Shown piece by piece: positions 1 through 9,013 of a stretch of DNA of 64,000 nucleotides. Location of the stretch: positions 186,001-250,000 of the forward strand of contig JAFLSD010000001.1 in NCBI GenBank assembly GCA_022511125.1, written 5' to 3'. The position numbers and the translations under genes are program-made. The stretch comes from Paramuribaculum sp. (GTDB taxonomy: Bacteria > Bacteroidota > Bacteroidia > Bacteroidales > Muribaculaceae). A model generated the notes under the pieces. The model was not told where the DNA came from. It saw nothing but the letters and a program-made list of their open reading frames with translations, and did not search any database. How positions within the stretch are numbered: position 1 is the stretch's first letter; every line of letters starts with the position of its first letter.

Positions 1-999
1 ATTCTTAGCCTTTTTAAGCTTATTAAAGTAATACGCAGGGAGAAACCTTTGATTATCCATTCATTCACCCCTAAAGCAGGGCTACTGACCATGATGGCCG
101 CCAAAATATGCCGAGTCCCTCTTAGGATACATACATTCACCGGGCTGATGTTTCCCACGGCAAAAGGATTGAAAAGACATATTCTTAAGCTGACTGACAG
201 ATTGACTTGTAAATTGGCTTCACATATCGTTCCCGAAGGTTTCGGAGTTAAAGCTGATCTCGAAAAGTGGAATATCACGAAGAAACCGCTTAAAGTCTTA
301 GGCTACGGAAATGTCAGAGGAATTGATCTCGATTATTACGACCCGGCTATACCCGAACTCAAAAAAGAAGCCGAAAAACTACGCGACGATTCTGTCTTCA
401 CTTTCGTTTTCATCGGTAGGATCGTCCGCGATAAAGGTATCGACGAACTTATCACGGCTTTTCTGTCTTTGCGCAAGGACATTCCTTCCATCCGTCTGTT
501 CCTGATAGGAGAAAGCGAACTTGACTCTAATCCGATATCCCCGGCTACGAGACAAGCGATTATACAAACCGACGCTATTATTTCAACGGGATTTCAGGAA
601 GATGTCCGCCCGTGGCTCTTAGCTTCCGACTGTTTGGTGCTTCCCAGTTATAGGGAAGGAATGCCTAACGTCGTCATAGAGGCAGGTGCGATGGGGCTGC
701 CGGCTATTGTCACCGATATCAACGGCTCAAACGAGATAATCGTCGATGGTGAGAATGGACTCATTGTTCCACCTAACGCCGTGTTGCCCCTGCAAAATGC
801 TATGAAAATCATGGTTTTCGACCCTCAAACCCGCTCTCTAATGGCATCTCGAGCCAGACTGATGATTTCGTCCCGATTTGACCGGCGCCACGTAAGAGCC
901 TGTCTTAAAAACTTTTATCTTGCGTTACAAAAAGATTTGCCTGATACTCCCAAAAGTGATTCTAAAGCAAAACATAAAGGAAATACAAAGGAATTATAA
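1..999 (+). CDS. Glycosyltransferase family 4/GT1-type, 5' end cut by window
   Basis: The frame is open from base 1, so the gene starts outside the window; 332 codons are visible. The visible part begins just before the H-S-F-T-P-K-A-G segment usual near the N-terminus of Bacteroidota polysaccharide glycosyltransferases. The C-terminal half is a GT-B nucleotide-sugar-binding domain: a GRIVRDKGIDELI segment, then E-x7-E with glutamates at nt 655 and 679, followed by a G-x-N-E-I-I...G-E-N-G-L segment. It should transfer a sugar from a nucleotide donor to a lipid-linked glycan on the inner face of the cytoplasmic membrane; donor and acceptor cannot be read from the sequence. It is followed at once by an initiating sugar transferase and an epimerase, which fits the end of a capsule or exopolysaccharide locus. 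Confidence 0.9.
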   Translation: MLSLFKLIKVIRREKPLIIHSFTPKAGLLTMMAAKICRVPLRIHTFTGLMFPTAKGLKRHILKLTDRLTCKLASHIVPEGFGVKADLEKWNITKKPLKVLGYGNVRGIDLDYYDPAIPELKKEAEKLRDDSVFTFVFIGRIVRDKGIDELITAFLSLRKDIPSIRLFLIGESELDSNPISPATRQAIIQTDAIISTGFQEDVRPWLLASDCLVLPSYREGMPNVVIEAGAMGLPAIVTDINGSNEIIVDGENGLIVPPNAVLPLQNAMKIMVFDPQTRSLMASRARLMISSRFDRRHVRACLKNFYLALQKDLPDTPKSDSKAKHKGNTKEL

Positions 1000-1606
1000 A
1001 GGAAATATTAAAGCCTGGAAAAGGCCTTTTGATATAGTTGCAGCAACCGTACTTTTAATTCTTACATCACCTATTTGGCTGATTATAACCATTTTATCTG
1101 CTGCCATCAATAGAGGAGACATATTTTTCACCCAACAAAGGATAGGACTTGCCAACAAACCATTCAAAATCCTGAAATTCAAGACAATGCGTGACGATAA
1201 AGACTCTCGCGACAACCTTTTGCCCGACGCTGAAAGAACCACACGCCTGGGTCGATTCCTCCGCTCATCCTCACTCGATGAAATTCCACAGATTATCAAC
1301 GTTTTACGAGGTGATATGTCCCTGATCGGACCTCGTCCCCTACTTCCCGAATATCTCCCTTTCTACTCTGAAACTCAGGCACGTAGACACGAAGTGCGAC
1401 CCGGCATCACCGGATGGGCGCAATGCCATGGAAGAAACGCCATAACCTGGGGTGAGAAATTTCATCTCGACGTCTGGTACATAGACAATTACACATTCTT
1501 GCTCGATTGCAAAATCCTCTGGCTCACATTCCTGAAAGTCTTAAAAAGGGAAGGAATAAACCAAGAGGGAAATGCTACTGTTCAACCATTTAACGGAAAA
1601 AATTGA
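956..1606 (+). CDS. Initiating sugar-phosphate transferase (PglC/WcaJ catalytic-domain family)
   Basis: About 216 residues, the size of the minimal single-domain polyprenol-phosphate sugar-1-phosphate transferases. A K-R-P-F-D-I start leads into one hydrophobic stretch, then FKTMRDD, D-E-I-P-Q-I-I-N-V-L-R-G-D-M-S, L-I-G-P-R-P and R-P-G-I-T-G-W-A-Q, all family signatures. It would load the first sugar phosphate onto undecaprenyl phosphate and so start a repeat unit. The start is uncertain: there is no ATG. A TTG at 920 would overlap the upstream gene by 80 bp, while the GTG at 956 overlaps by 44 bp, and an ATT at 1007 lies closest to the conserved domain. I chose 956. The stop TGA overlaps the next gene's TTG start in TTGA. 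Confidence 0.88.
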   Translation: MILKQNIKEIQRNYKGNIKAWKRPFDIVAATVLLILTSPIWLIITILSAAINRGDIFFTQQRIGLANKPFKILKFKTMRDDKDSRDNLLPDAERTTRLGRFLRSSSLDEIPQIINVLRGDMSLIGPRPLLPEYLPFYSETQARRHEVRPGITGWAQCHGRNAITWGEKFHLDVWYIDNYTFLLDCKILWLTFLKVLKREGINQEGNATVQPFNGKN

Positions 1607-2682
1607 AAATACTCGTCACTGGAGCCGCCGGTTTTATAGGAGCGGCGGTCATCAAAAGGATTCTTGAGGCCGATCCGTTGATAAACAACACGATAACAGG
1701 CCTTGACAACATCAACGACTACTATTCTACTCAATTGAAAATAGAGCGTCTGGCCCTTTTGGGTATCAATGCGCCCTCCGATTCCCCCGATTCTTTCCCT
1801 TGGAATCAGAGAATCCCCTCCGACGTTTATCCGCAACTGAGTTTTATTCGCCTCGATATCTGCGATTTTCATGATTTATTACGACTTATCGAACAAGAAA
1901 AATTCGATATCGTCATTAACTTCGCGGCGCAAGCCGGTGTAAGATATTCGATCGATCATCCTAAAAGATACATCAAAAATAATATCGACGGATTCCTCAA
2001 CCTCCTTGAAGCATGCCGACATACAAAAGTGAAGCACCTCGTCTATGCCTCATCTTCAAGCGTATACGGCCTTAACGAAAAGACTCCCTTCTCAGAGAGT
2101 GATTCCACCGCCCACCCTGTCAGTCTTTACGCCGTCACGAAACGTTCCAATGAACTGATGGCTCACGTATATTCCCACCTCTACGATCTACCTGTCACGG
2201 GGCTACGTTTTTTCACTGTTTACGGCCCCTGGGGGCGACCCGACATGTCCCCTTATCTGTTCATGGATGCCATTTTAAATCATACCCCCATTAAAGTATT
2301 CAATGGAGGAGAAATGCTACGCGATTTCACTTACATTGATGATGTTGCCGAAGCGGTCAGGAGGATTATGACGAAAATCCCAACCCCTGACACCGAATGG
2401 GATTCCGAAAATCCCGACCCGGCTTCATCCTCCGCACCCTATCGAATTTACAATGTCGGAAACTCGTCCCCCGTCAATCTTTTGGATTATATTTCTTGCA
2501 TCGAACGGCATGCCGGAATCGTGGCTAATAAAGAAATGTTGCCTCTGCAACCCGGCGACGTTCTCTCCACCTATGCCGATTCGTCGGCGTTATATCGCGA
2601 AATTGGATTCTCGCCCTCTACTTCCCTCGACGAAGGCATAGCCCGCACCGTCGCCTGGCACACCGCGCGCCGGAACTCATAG
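1603..2682 (+). CDS. NAD-dependent nucleotide-sugar epimerase (UDP-glucuronate 4-epimerase-like)
   Basis: 359 residues, an extended short-chain dehydrogenase/reductase. The Rossmann GxxGxxG is at residues 7-13 (GAAGFIG), the S-S-S-V-Y-G segment and the catalytic Y-A-V-T-K follow, and then T-G-L-R-F-F-T-V-Y-G-P-W-G-R-P-D-M, which is typical of UDP-glucuronate/UDP-galacturonate 4-epimerases. It would supply an activated uronic acid or hexose for the polysaccharide made by this locus. The only sensible start is a TTG at 1603, sharing TTGA with the preceding stop, because the Rossmann motif begins five codons later. Translational coupling to the sugar transferase is therefore likely. Substrate assignment is by motif only. 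Confidence 0.9.
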   Translation: MKILVTGAAGFIGAAVIKRILEADPLINNTITGLDNINDYYSTQLKIERLALLGINAPSDSPDSFPWNQRIPSDVYPQLSFIRLDICDFHDLLRLIEQEKFDIVINFAAQAGVRYSIDHPKRYIKNNIDGFLNLLEACRHTKVKHLVYASSSSVYGLNEKTPFSESDSTAHPVSLYAVTKRSNELMAHVYSHLYDLPVTGLRFFTVYGPWGRPDMSPYLFMDAILNHTPIKVFNGGEMLRDFTYIDDVAEAVRRIMTKIPTPDTEWDSENPDPASSSAPYRIYNVGNSSPVNLLDYISCIERHAGIVANKEMLPLQPGDVLSTYADSSALYREIGFSPSTSLDEGIARTVAWHTARRNS

Positions 2683-2707
2683 AAACATCCCCTACCGTAA
2701 CCATAGC

Positions 2708-2739
2708 AAAGGAGGCCGTTGAATATAGCGGCCTCCTTT
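2708..2739 (+). terminator. Bidirectional rho-independent terminator
   Basis: AAAGGAGGCCG (2708-2718) pairs with CGGCCTCCTTT (2729-2739) around a ten-base loop, an 11-bp perfect stem with A-run and T-run flanks on both sides. It closes the polysaccharide genes on the + strand and the lipoprotein gene (2762-3235) on the - strand. Confidence 0.88.
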
Positions 2740-2761
2740 ATTGTTTAATCAAATGACATTT

Positions 2762-3235
2762 TTAATGTTGGATGATCGGTCTGACACTCACCGTATTCGT
2801 CTGGCTTTCTGTGCCTGTCGAAGGTGTTTCGTCGTTATTTTCAACGACCATCAGATTTATTGTCATATAGGCTTGGGCTGGAGAACATCCTACTTCAAGG
2901 ACATTCATTGACACCTCTATTACATGTTCGCCCGGAGCGAGATTCTCGGTAGCAAACTCCTGAGAGAAAGGCGCTTCATTTGTCCAACCGTAAGGCATTC
3001 CGTCAAGAGCGTATACCACATTGGAAATTCCTGCTTTTGCTCCTTCTCTGTTGGGAGTAACTGTAAGCTGAGTTATCTCAAAGGGGGTTCCCTGAGTCAC
3101 GTAATAGACGCCATCTACTTTCTGTGCTCCTTCATACTCAATGTTTAGTGTTACATCGGGCAGTTCATCGTCGCTGCTACATGCCGTCAGAGCAAAAAAC
3201 GGCAACGCGATAAATAAATACAATAGTTTTTTCAT
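2762..3235 (-). CDS. Small lipoprotein of unknown function
   Basis: 157 residues. The N-terminus is a lipoprotein signal: two lysines, a hydrophobic core and the lipobox L-T-A-C with Cys19, followed by S-S-D-D-E. Serine and acidic residues right after the cysteine are typical of Bacteroidota lipoproteins and, in this phylum, can act as a surface-export signal. The rest looks like a beta-rich domain and ends in a Thr/Ser/Asn-rich tail. I do not recognise the family. It is transcribed away from clpB's direction of reading only in the sense of lying downstream of it: 45 bp separate clpB's stop from this start, so read-through from clpB is possible. Confidence 0.7.
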   Translation of the reverse strand: MKKLLYLFIALPFFALTACSSDDELPDVTLNIEYEGAQKVDGVYYVTQGTPFEITQLTVTPNREGAKAGISNVVYALDGMPYGWTNEAPFSQEFATENLAPGEHVIEVSMNVLEVGCSPAQAYMTINLMVVENNDETPSTGTESQTNTVSVRPIIQH

Positions 3236-3280
3236 AAATGATACATTAAGATATTAGTTGTTTTAGTAATTAAATGGTTC

Positions 3281-5878
3281 TCAGTTTTTGAATATCAATC
3301 CTTCACCTTCCCCGCCTGCCACATCGATGATGATGGGGCGATCTTTTTCCACTTTCTGCGACAGAATGTCCTTGGAAAGTTGATTGAGTACAAGGCGATG
3401 GATTGCTCTCTTCACCGGACGGGCACCGAATTCGGGATCAAAGCCTTCTTCGGCGAGATATTTCACGGCTGCCGGAGTTACTTCCAGGGTGATGCTGTTT
3501 GTGGCAAGCATTTTCTTTATGCCGTTGATCTGCAGTCCGACGATTTCTTCGATTTCGTTTTCGTTGAGCGGAGTGAACATTATCGTCTCATCGATACGAT
3601 TGAGGAACTCAGGACGGATGGTCTGCTTAAGCATATCGATCACCTCACCTTTAGTCTTCTCGATGGTTTCTTCGCGGTTCTCCTTTGTCATTTTGGCGAA
3701 ATTATCGCGGATCACCGACGATCCCATATTCGAAGTCATTATGATGATTGTGTTTTTGAAGTTGACCAGACGGCCTTTATTGTCGGTCAGGCGGCCGTCG
3801 TCAAGCACCTGAAGAAGGATATTGAACACATCCGGATGAGCTTTCTCGATTTCATCGAACAATACCACTGAATATGGCTTGCGTCTGACAGCCTCCGAAA
3901 GTTGTCCGCCTTCATCATATCCCACATATCCCGGAGGAGCTCCTACGAGGCGCGAAACGGTATGTTTCTCCTGATATTCGCTCATATCTATGCGCGTCAT
4001 CATATTTTCATCGTCGAAAAGATACTCTGCAAGAGCTTTTGCCAGCTCTGTCTTTCCTACTCCCGTAGTACCCAGGAAAATGAATGAACCTATAGGACGA
4101 CGGGGATCGTTCAGACCGGCTCGCGAACGGCGAACAGCATCGGCGATAGCCCTGATAGCCTCCTCCTGACCGATCACGCGTGAATGAAGCTCTTCTTCCA
4201 GATGAAGCAGTTTTTCTTTTTCGCTCTGCACCATTTTGTTGACCGGAATTCCCGTCCAGCGTGAAACCACGTCCGCGATATCCTCCGCATCAACCTCCTC
4301 CTTGATGAGGGCTTTCTCACCCTGCATCATATTGAGTTGGGTCTGGATATCTTCGTTTTCCTTCTCTTTCTCCTGCACTTTCGAATAACGGATTTCTGCC
4401 ACTTTGGCATAGTCGCCTTCGCGCTCTGCCTTGTCAGCTTCAAAATTCAGCTGTTCGATATCTATTTTATTCTGCTGGATGCGATTTATAAGATCCTTCT
4501 CAGCTTTCCATTTCGCTGTGAATTCTTTCTCTTCCTCGCGCATCGAAGCCAGTTCTTTCTCGATTTCTTTCACCTTCTCTTTGTCACCTTCGCGTTTGAT
4601 TGCCTCGCGTTCGATTTCTTTCTGGGCTATACGGCGAGAAATGTCGTCAAGAGCCTGGGGAACAGAATCGATTTCCAATTTGAGTTTCGACGCTGCTTCG
4701 TCCACAAGGTCTATTGCCTTGTCAGGTAGGAAACGATCGGTTATATACCTTTCTGAAAGCTGAACGGCTGCTATAATAGCTTCGTCGCGGATACGAACTT
4801 TATGGTGATTTTCATAGCGCTCTTTCAGACCGCGAAGGATAGCAATCGCACTCATTTCGTCAGGCTCGTCCACCATCACTTTCTGGAAACGGCGTTCCAG
4901 AGCTTTATCCTTCTCAAAATATTTTTGGAATTCGTCAAGTGTCGTTGCTCCTATGCTACGCAGTTCCCCTCTTGCGAGAGCCGGTTTCAATATGTTGGCT
5001 GCGTCCATCGCGCCCTCACCCTTACCTGCTCCGACAAGAGTGTGGATTTCATCGATGAAAAGGATTATTTCACCGTCGCTCTGAGTCACCTCATTCACAA
5101 TGGCTTTCAGACGTTCCTCAAATTCTCCCTTATATTTAGCGCCTGCTACCAGAGCACCCATATCGAGAGAAAATATCTGTTTTGTCCTCAGATTTTCCGG
5201 CACGTCACCGCGCACTATTCTTTGAGCCAATCCTTCTGCAATAGCGGTTTTACCGGTACCCGGTTCTCCCACAAGCATAGGGTTGTTTTTTGTCCTGCGG
5301 CTGAGGATCTGAAGGACGCGCCTTATTTCGTCATCGCGCCCGATCACCGGATCGAGTTTCCCCAAACGAGCTCTCTCGTTAAGGTTTACCGCATATTTAC
5401 TCAGCGCGTTATATGTCTCTTCTGCACTCTGATCGGTCGCTTTCTTTCCCTTTCTGAGCTCATCTATCGCCCCCTTGAGTTCTCTTTCGCTCAGACCTGC
5501 ATCCTTCAGTATCGTCGATGCCGGCGAGGATATTTCGAACAGCGCCATCAGAACCGCTTCCAATGTCACATATTCGTCACCCTGCTTTTTAGCTATATCG
5601 AGAGCCTTCTGAAGCACATCGTTCGACGTACGGCTCAAATAAGGTTCGCCACCTGACACTTTTGGCAGAGAATTAATTTCCTTGTCGATTGCCGAAGTTA
5701 CCATCGGCTCGCTCACTCCTGTTTTGGCGAAAATAAATTTCACCACCGATTCTCCCTCCGACAGGACTGCCTTCAGCAGATGAACCGGTTCGATAGCCTG
5801 CTGGCCCGAATTTTTTGTCACTTCAACTGCCTTCTGGATAGCTTCCTGTGATTTGATTGTAAAGTTATTGAAATTCAT
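3281..5878 (-). CDS. clpB: ATP-dependent disaggregase ClpB
   Basis: 865 residues, full length for ClpB. An N-terminal Clp repeat domain (about 1-145) is followed by the first AAA+ module with Walker A GEPGTGKT at 204-211 and Walker B I-L-F-I-D-E. A Glu/Lys/Arg-rich middle coiled coil (about 400-530) separates ClpB from ClpA and ClpC. The second AAA+ module has Walker A GTTGVGKT, and the chain ends in a ClpB C-terminal domain. The protein forms a cytosolic hexamer that pulls polypeptides out of aggregates with DnaK/DnaJ/GrpE. There is no IGF/IGL ClpP-binding loop that I can see, as expected for ClpB. No TAnnTTTG element was found upstream, so its promoter may be of another class. Confidence 0.97.
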   Translation of the reverse strand: MNFNNFTIKSQEAIQKAVEVTKNSGQQAIEPVHLLKAVLSEGESVVKFIFAKTGVSEPMVTSAIDKEINSLPKVSGGEPYLSRTSNDVLQKALDIAKKQGDEYVTLEAVLMALFEISSPASTILKDAGLSERELKGAIDELRKGKKATDQSAEETYNALSKYAVNLNERARLGKLDPVIGRDDEIRRVLQILSRRTKNNPMLVGEPGTGKTAIAEGLAQRIVRGDVPENLRTKQIFSLDMGALVAGAKYKGEFEERLKAIVNEVTQSDGEIILFIDEIHTLVGAGKGEGAMDAANILKPALARGELRSIGATTLDEFQKYFEKDKALERRFQKVMVDEPDEMSAIAILRGLKERYENHHKVRIRDEAIIAAVQLSERYITDRFLPDKAIDLVDEAASKLKLEIDSVPQALDDISRRIAQKEIEREAIKREGDKEKVKEIEKELASMREEEKEFTAKWKAEKDLINRIQQNKIDIEQLNFEADKAEREGDYAKVAEIRYSKVQEKEKENEDIQTQLNMMQGEKALIKEEVDAEDIADVVSRWTGIPVNKMVQSEKEKLLHLEEELHSRVIGQEEAIRAIADAVRRSRAGLNDPRRPIGSFIFLGTTGVGKTELAKALAEYLFDDENMMTRIDMSEYQEKHTVSRLVGAPPGYVGYDEGGQLSEAVRRKPYSVVLFDEIEKAHPDVFNILLQVLDDGRLTDNKGRLVNFKNTIIIMTSNMGSSVIRDNFAKMTKENREETIEKTKGEVIDMLKQTIRPEFLNRIDETIMFTPLNENEIEEIVGLQINGIKKMLATNSITLEVTPAAVKYLAEEGFDPEFGARPVKRAIHRLVLNQLSKDILSQKVEKDRPIIIDVAGGEGEGLIFKN

Positions 5879-6027
5879 ATCTTCGTAAATAAATAGTTAC
5901 TTTTTTGTCTTGATGAAAAATGCATTGATTACTCTCCTAACAAATAAAATGGGTTAAAGGTTGCTAACAATCCGTTATTTTAAGCGATTTTTCCCTTTAC
6001 AGTGTTTTTCATTAATGCTTTTCATGT

Positions 6028-6035
6028 TATCTTTG
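6028..6035 (+). promoter_or_regulatory. Bacteroidota -7 element for the DUF5106/DoxX pair
   Basis: TATCTTTG matches TAnnTTTG. Transcription would begin near 6039-6042, which excludes the in-frame TTG at 6039 and favours the ATGs at 6066 or 6078. No clear -33 TTTG at the usual spacing. Confidence 0.6.
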
Positions 6036-6065
6036 TAATTGCAAAAGTTGTGCCAATCTGAAAAC

Positions 6066-6953
6066 ATGACAGAAAAAATGAAAAAATTACTCTTATTAAT
6101 AGCCCTTTTTACGGCAGTGACAGGCAAAATGTCGGCTCAGCAGACCGACACATACTTCCCTTATCCCATCGTGCCCGATTCGATTTCCAATCTTCAGGAC
6201 CGAACCGATTATCTCATAGCACACTTCTGGGATTTCTGCGATTTGAAAAAAGCTTTCAACAACAAGCAGAAAATGGGAGAGGCTTTCCGCCAGTATCTCG
6301 AATTCATGCCATACGCATCTGCCAGAAATGCCTATAAGTCGATTGCAATTTTTCTGAAAAATCTTGAAAAACAGCCGAACGACATCCTTTTCCTTGCTCA
6401 AAAAGCCGAAGAATTCGTTCATAGCGACACGGCAGAAATCTACAGTGACGACCTTTTCTTGCCGTTTGCACGTGCCGTCGTCGATCATAAAAAAATATCC
6501 TCCCAAGACAAAAAGCCCTTTGAAAAAGTTGTCAAAGTGCTTTCCTACACCCAGAAAGGTATGCCCGTGCCGACTTTCAATTATAAAGATCGGCAGGGTC
6601 AGACAAAGACTTTCGAGCCTGATTCGAGTGAAGTTACCATCATTTTCTTCGCTTCGCCCGACTGTATCGACTGCACTCTTGCGCGTTCTCGACTCAAAGC
6701 CGACATCAGAGCGAGCGGATATGTAAAAGACGGCGTGATGAGAATTATGGTCATCAATCCCGGCAGCGAAGAAGGATGGGCTGAAACCGCCGAAAAATAT
6801 CCCGAGGAATGGGAAGTGGTATCAGCGCCCGGAATCGACGAAATATTCGACGTTCGGTTCATCCCGTCATTTTATGTCGTTGACGAACAGAATATCATAC
6901 AGCTCAAAAACATCAATATCGACACCCTTCTCAACCTCATAAGCAGGTTATAA
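6066..6953 (+). CDS. Periplasmic thioredoxin-like protein, DUF5106 type
   Basis: 295 residues from the ATG at 6066 (291 from the one at 6078). A signal peptide with a Lys-rich start and Leu/Ile core ends near the S-A-Q-Q segment, so the protein is exported. The N-terminal half is helical and matches what I know of DUF5106 proteins. The C-terminal half is a thioredoxin-like fold: a hydrophobic beta strand V-T-I-I-F-F-A-S, then D-C-I-D-C (a CxxC redox pair), and later F-I-P-S-F-Y-V-V-D with the cis-proline region. It probably takes part in periplasmic disulfide or thiol chemistry; the partner is unknown. It precedes a DoxX-family membrane protein by 24 bp. Confidence 0.8.
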   Translation: MTEKMKKLLLLIALFTAVTGKMSAQQTDTYFPYPIVPDSISNLQDRTDYLIAHFWDFCDLKKAFNNKQKMGEAFRQYLEFMPYASARNAYKSIAIFLKNLEKQPNDILFLAQKAEEFVHSDTAEIYSDDLFLPFARAVVDHKKISSQDKKPFEKVVKVLSYTQKGMPVPTFNYKDRQGQTKTFEPDSSEVTIIFFASPDCIDCTLARSRLKADIRASGYVKDGVMRIMVINPGSEEGWAETAEKYPEEWEVVSAPGIDEIFDVRFIPSFYVVDEQNIIQLKNINIDTLLNLISRL

Positions 6954-6977
6954 ACCATTCAATATTTCCTCAGCAAT

Positions 6978-7487
6978 ATGGCCAATTTCAAGAGATTCCT
7001 GTCGCATACGTTCATAACGTGCACCGGCTATACCTACACCAATATGGCTCGGTTATTCCTGCGCTTGTTCGTAGGCGTGATGTTCATGCAGTTCGGAATA
7101 CGCCATCTCGTGGGATTCGATGAACTTCGTTATTCTTTCCCTACCATTTGGGGATGGTCGTCGGAAACATGTCTTATACTGGTGATAATCGTCGAAATCA
7201 TCTGTTCCCTGTGCATCATGGTGGGCTTCCTTACGAGAATAGCCGTCCTGCCCCCTATCATCACGATGGTCGCCGCCGAATATTACGTTCTCCACGACCT
7301 TCTTCCCGACACTTTCGTATACGGAATGTCAAGCACCGCGCCAGGCTATCTGCCGATCATGTTCATAGGTATCTATCTCTTCATTCTCCTCGCCGGTCCC
7401 GGGAAAATATCGCTTGATTACTTTATTTCCATTTTCCTCATCGCCAGAGAGGGAAAAGACGAAAAAGAGGAACTCGAAGAAGTCTGA
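6978..7487 (+). CDS. DoxX-family integral membrane protein
   Basis: 169 residues with about four membrane segments: M-A-R-L-F-L-R-L-F-V-G at about 23-45, then about 63-83, about 88-105 and about 125-145. The spacing and the R-L-F-V-G-V-M-F...G-I-R-H segment are those of the DoxX family, whose members are often linked to thiol or quinone oxidoreduction. The C-terminal tail is highly charged and acidic. The preceding gene encodes an exported CxxC thioredoxin-like protein on the same transcript, so a shared redox role is a reasonable inference. The start ATG at 6978 lies well ahead of the first membrane helix; an ATG at 7044 is an alternative. Confidence 0.75.
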   Translation: MANFKRFLSHTFITCTGYTYTNMARLFLRLFVGVMFMQFGIRHLVGFDELRYSFPTIWGWSSETCLILVIIVEIICSLCIMVGFLTRIAVLPPIITMVAAEYYVLHDLLPDTFVYGMSSTAPGYLPIMFIGIYLFILLAGPGKISLDYFISIFLIAREGKDEKEELEEV

Positions 7488-7863
7488 CCCCCTCCTCACC
7501 CTTTGTTGGGACACAATACATATCGTCTGACTCGCCATTCAGTACCCTCTATCCCTTTTTTAATGACGCAACATATTGCGTCCGCCTACAACCCGGGGGT
7601 CATCACCTCACCACACCATCACATAAAACGTCGATAAAGGCCATTTACTTGCGCTCTGACGCCGTTTATTTCAAAATATGTGTCACCCTATTACTCTGAG
7701 TTTGTTCGCGATTGTAGCCCTATTTGCGTGCAAAATTTGATACATCCGTAAAATACCTTGAATTTTCGGCAAAAACGCATGGCGATGTTTGAAACGGAGC
7801 GGCTTTGGAATCTTCGCATCGTTTTCTCTCAAATCATTTCAACGATTATTGCAGAAGATTTCA
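7488..7863. other. Intergenic stretch without a recognisable gene
   Basis: About 376 bases between the DoxX gene and the mnmA promoter. I see no tRNA or clear riboswitch. The only structure is a short perfect hairpin at 7565-7582. Two tiny open frames (7678-7740 and 7779-7895) are not convincing; the second runs through the mnmA -7 element. Confidence 0.6.
7565..7582. repeat. Short perfect inverted repeat
   Basis: GACGCAA and TTGCGTC flank a CATA loop. The T-run lies before the hairpin on the + strand and none follows it, so it does not look like an ordinary terminator. It could be an operator-like site or chance. Confidence 0.35.
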
Positions 7864-7871
7864 TAACTTTG
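7864..7871 (+). promoter_or_regulatory. -7 element for mnmA
   Basis: TAACTTTG matches TAnnTTTG. The expected transcript start near 7875-7878 leaves a leader of about 30 bases to the mnmA ATG at 7909. A -33 match at normal spacing is not obvious. Confidence 0.6.
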
Positions 7872-7908
7872 CAACTAATCATAAACAATCGCTGATTATC
7901 TGTCCCTA

Positions 7909-9000
7909 ATGAAAATTGCGGCTTTAATATCCGGAGGAGTCGACAGCGCGGTCGCTGTCCACCGCCTCGTGGAGCAAGGACACGATATCACCCTGTTTTA
8001 CATCCGCATAGGCCGTGACGACGGCACCGATGGATGTATGGCCGAGGAGGATATCGAAATGTGCCGCCTGATCGCTGCGCGCTATCGACTCCCTTTTGAA
8101 GTCGTCGAACTGCATCAGGAATATTGGGACAATGTGATGGAATATGCCCTGCGCACAGTCAGAGAGGGTCGCACACCCAATCCTGACATTATGTGCAACC
8201 GCATAATTAAGTTCGGCTATTTCGAACAACGGTGGGGACATCACTTCGACAAAACAGCTACAGGCCACTACGCCAATACGTTCGTCGGACCGGACGGCCT
8301 GATTTATCTCGCGACGGCTCCCGATCCGGTTAAAGACCAGACCGACTTTCTGGCCGGAATCGATTACGGGCAGCTTAGCCATCTGATGTTCCCCATCGGC
8401 GACCTCCCCAAAAAAAAGGTGAGGGAAATAGCCGAAAGCGTAGATATGCCTAACGCCAAACGACGTGATAGCCAGGGTATTTGTTTCCTCGGGAAAATAA
8501 ATTACAACGACTTCATACGCCGCCATCTCGGAGAACGTCCCGGCCCGATAATCGAAATCGAAACCGGACGAAAACTGGGAGAACACAGAGGATATTGGTT
8601 TCATACCATCGGTCAACGGAAAGGACTGGGACTGAGCGGAGGGCCTTGGTATGTCGTAGGCAAATGTGTGGCCGATAACGCTGTCTATGTGTCGAACGGA
8701 TATGACACCGAAAAACAATATGGCCGGACGATACATCTCGACGAAATGCACTGGATCACAAAAGATCCATGGCCCGGGGACTGCCGAAATGTGGAAATCA
8801 AATTCAAAAACCGCCACACCCCCGAATTTACTCCGGGTCGGCTCACGAAATTGGGAGAGCGGGAATATATAGTCGAAAGCTCGGAGAAAATTCAAGGAAT
8901 CGCACCCGGTCAGTTCACAGCAATTTACAGCCCTGACAACAAGCTTTGCTACGGCAGCGGAATTATTACAGGAAGAACGACTAACGCAATCAACACATAA
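7909..9000 (+). CDS. mnmA: tRNA-specific 2-thiouridylase MnmA
   Basis: 363 residues, the usual length. The PP-loop SGGVDS lies at residues 8-13. The two catalytic cysteines are Cys96 in the N-P-D-I-M-C-N segment and Cys192 in S-Q-G-I-C-F-L-G. The protein adenylates U34 of tRNA-Lys, -Glu and -Gln and transfers sulfur to C2. The middle T-G-H-Y-A and D-Q-T-D-F segments are the tRNA- and ATP-contact parts of the family, and the C-terminal third is the beta-barrel domain. Bacteroidota often carry more than one MnmA-like protein, so this may not be the only copy. It has its own -7 element and ends 13 bp before the next gene. Confidence 0.93.
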   Translation: MKIAALISGGVDSAVAVHRLVEQGHDITLFYIRIGRDDGTDGCMAEEDIEMCRLIAARYRLPFEVVELHQEYWDNVMEYALRTVREGRTPNPDIMCNRIIKFGYFEQRWGHHFDKTATGHYANTFVGPDGLIYLATAPDPVKDQTDFLAGIDYGQLSHLMFPIGDLPKKKVREIAESVDMPNAKRRDSQGICFLGKINYNDFIRRHLGERPGPIIEIETGRKLGEHRGYWFHTIGQRKGLGLSGGPWYVVGKCVADNAVYVSNGYDTEKQYGRTIHLDEMHWITKDPWPGDCRNVEIKFKNRHTPEFTPGRLTKLGEREYIVESSEKIQGIAPGQFTAIYSPDNKLCYGSGIITGRTTNAINT

Positions 9001-9013
9001 ATCTACCGACATT

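Noticed and set aside
4802..5656. A 284-codon open frame on + inside clpB
   Set aside because: Fully opposite the conserved AAA+ coding sequence of clpB; composition (Cys, His, Phe-rich) looks non-coding.
7678..7740. A 20-residue frame that reads like a mini lipoprotein signal (L-F-A-C near its end)
   Set aside because: It stops two residues after the cysteine and no promoter precedes it; the resemblance is probably chance.
7779..7895. A 38-residue frame just before mnmA
   Set aside because: It runs through the mnmA -7 element and ends in the leader, so it would not be on the mnmA transcript as a whole gene.
7924..9012. A 362-codon open frame on the - strand opposite mnmA
   Set aside because: It mirrors mnmA almost exactly, has no domain features I recognise, and mnmA has all of its catalytic motifs on the other strand. 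A chance consequence of codon use.
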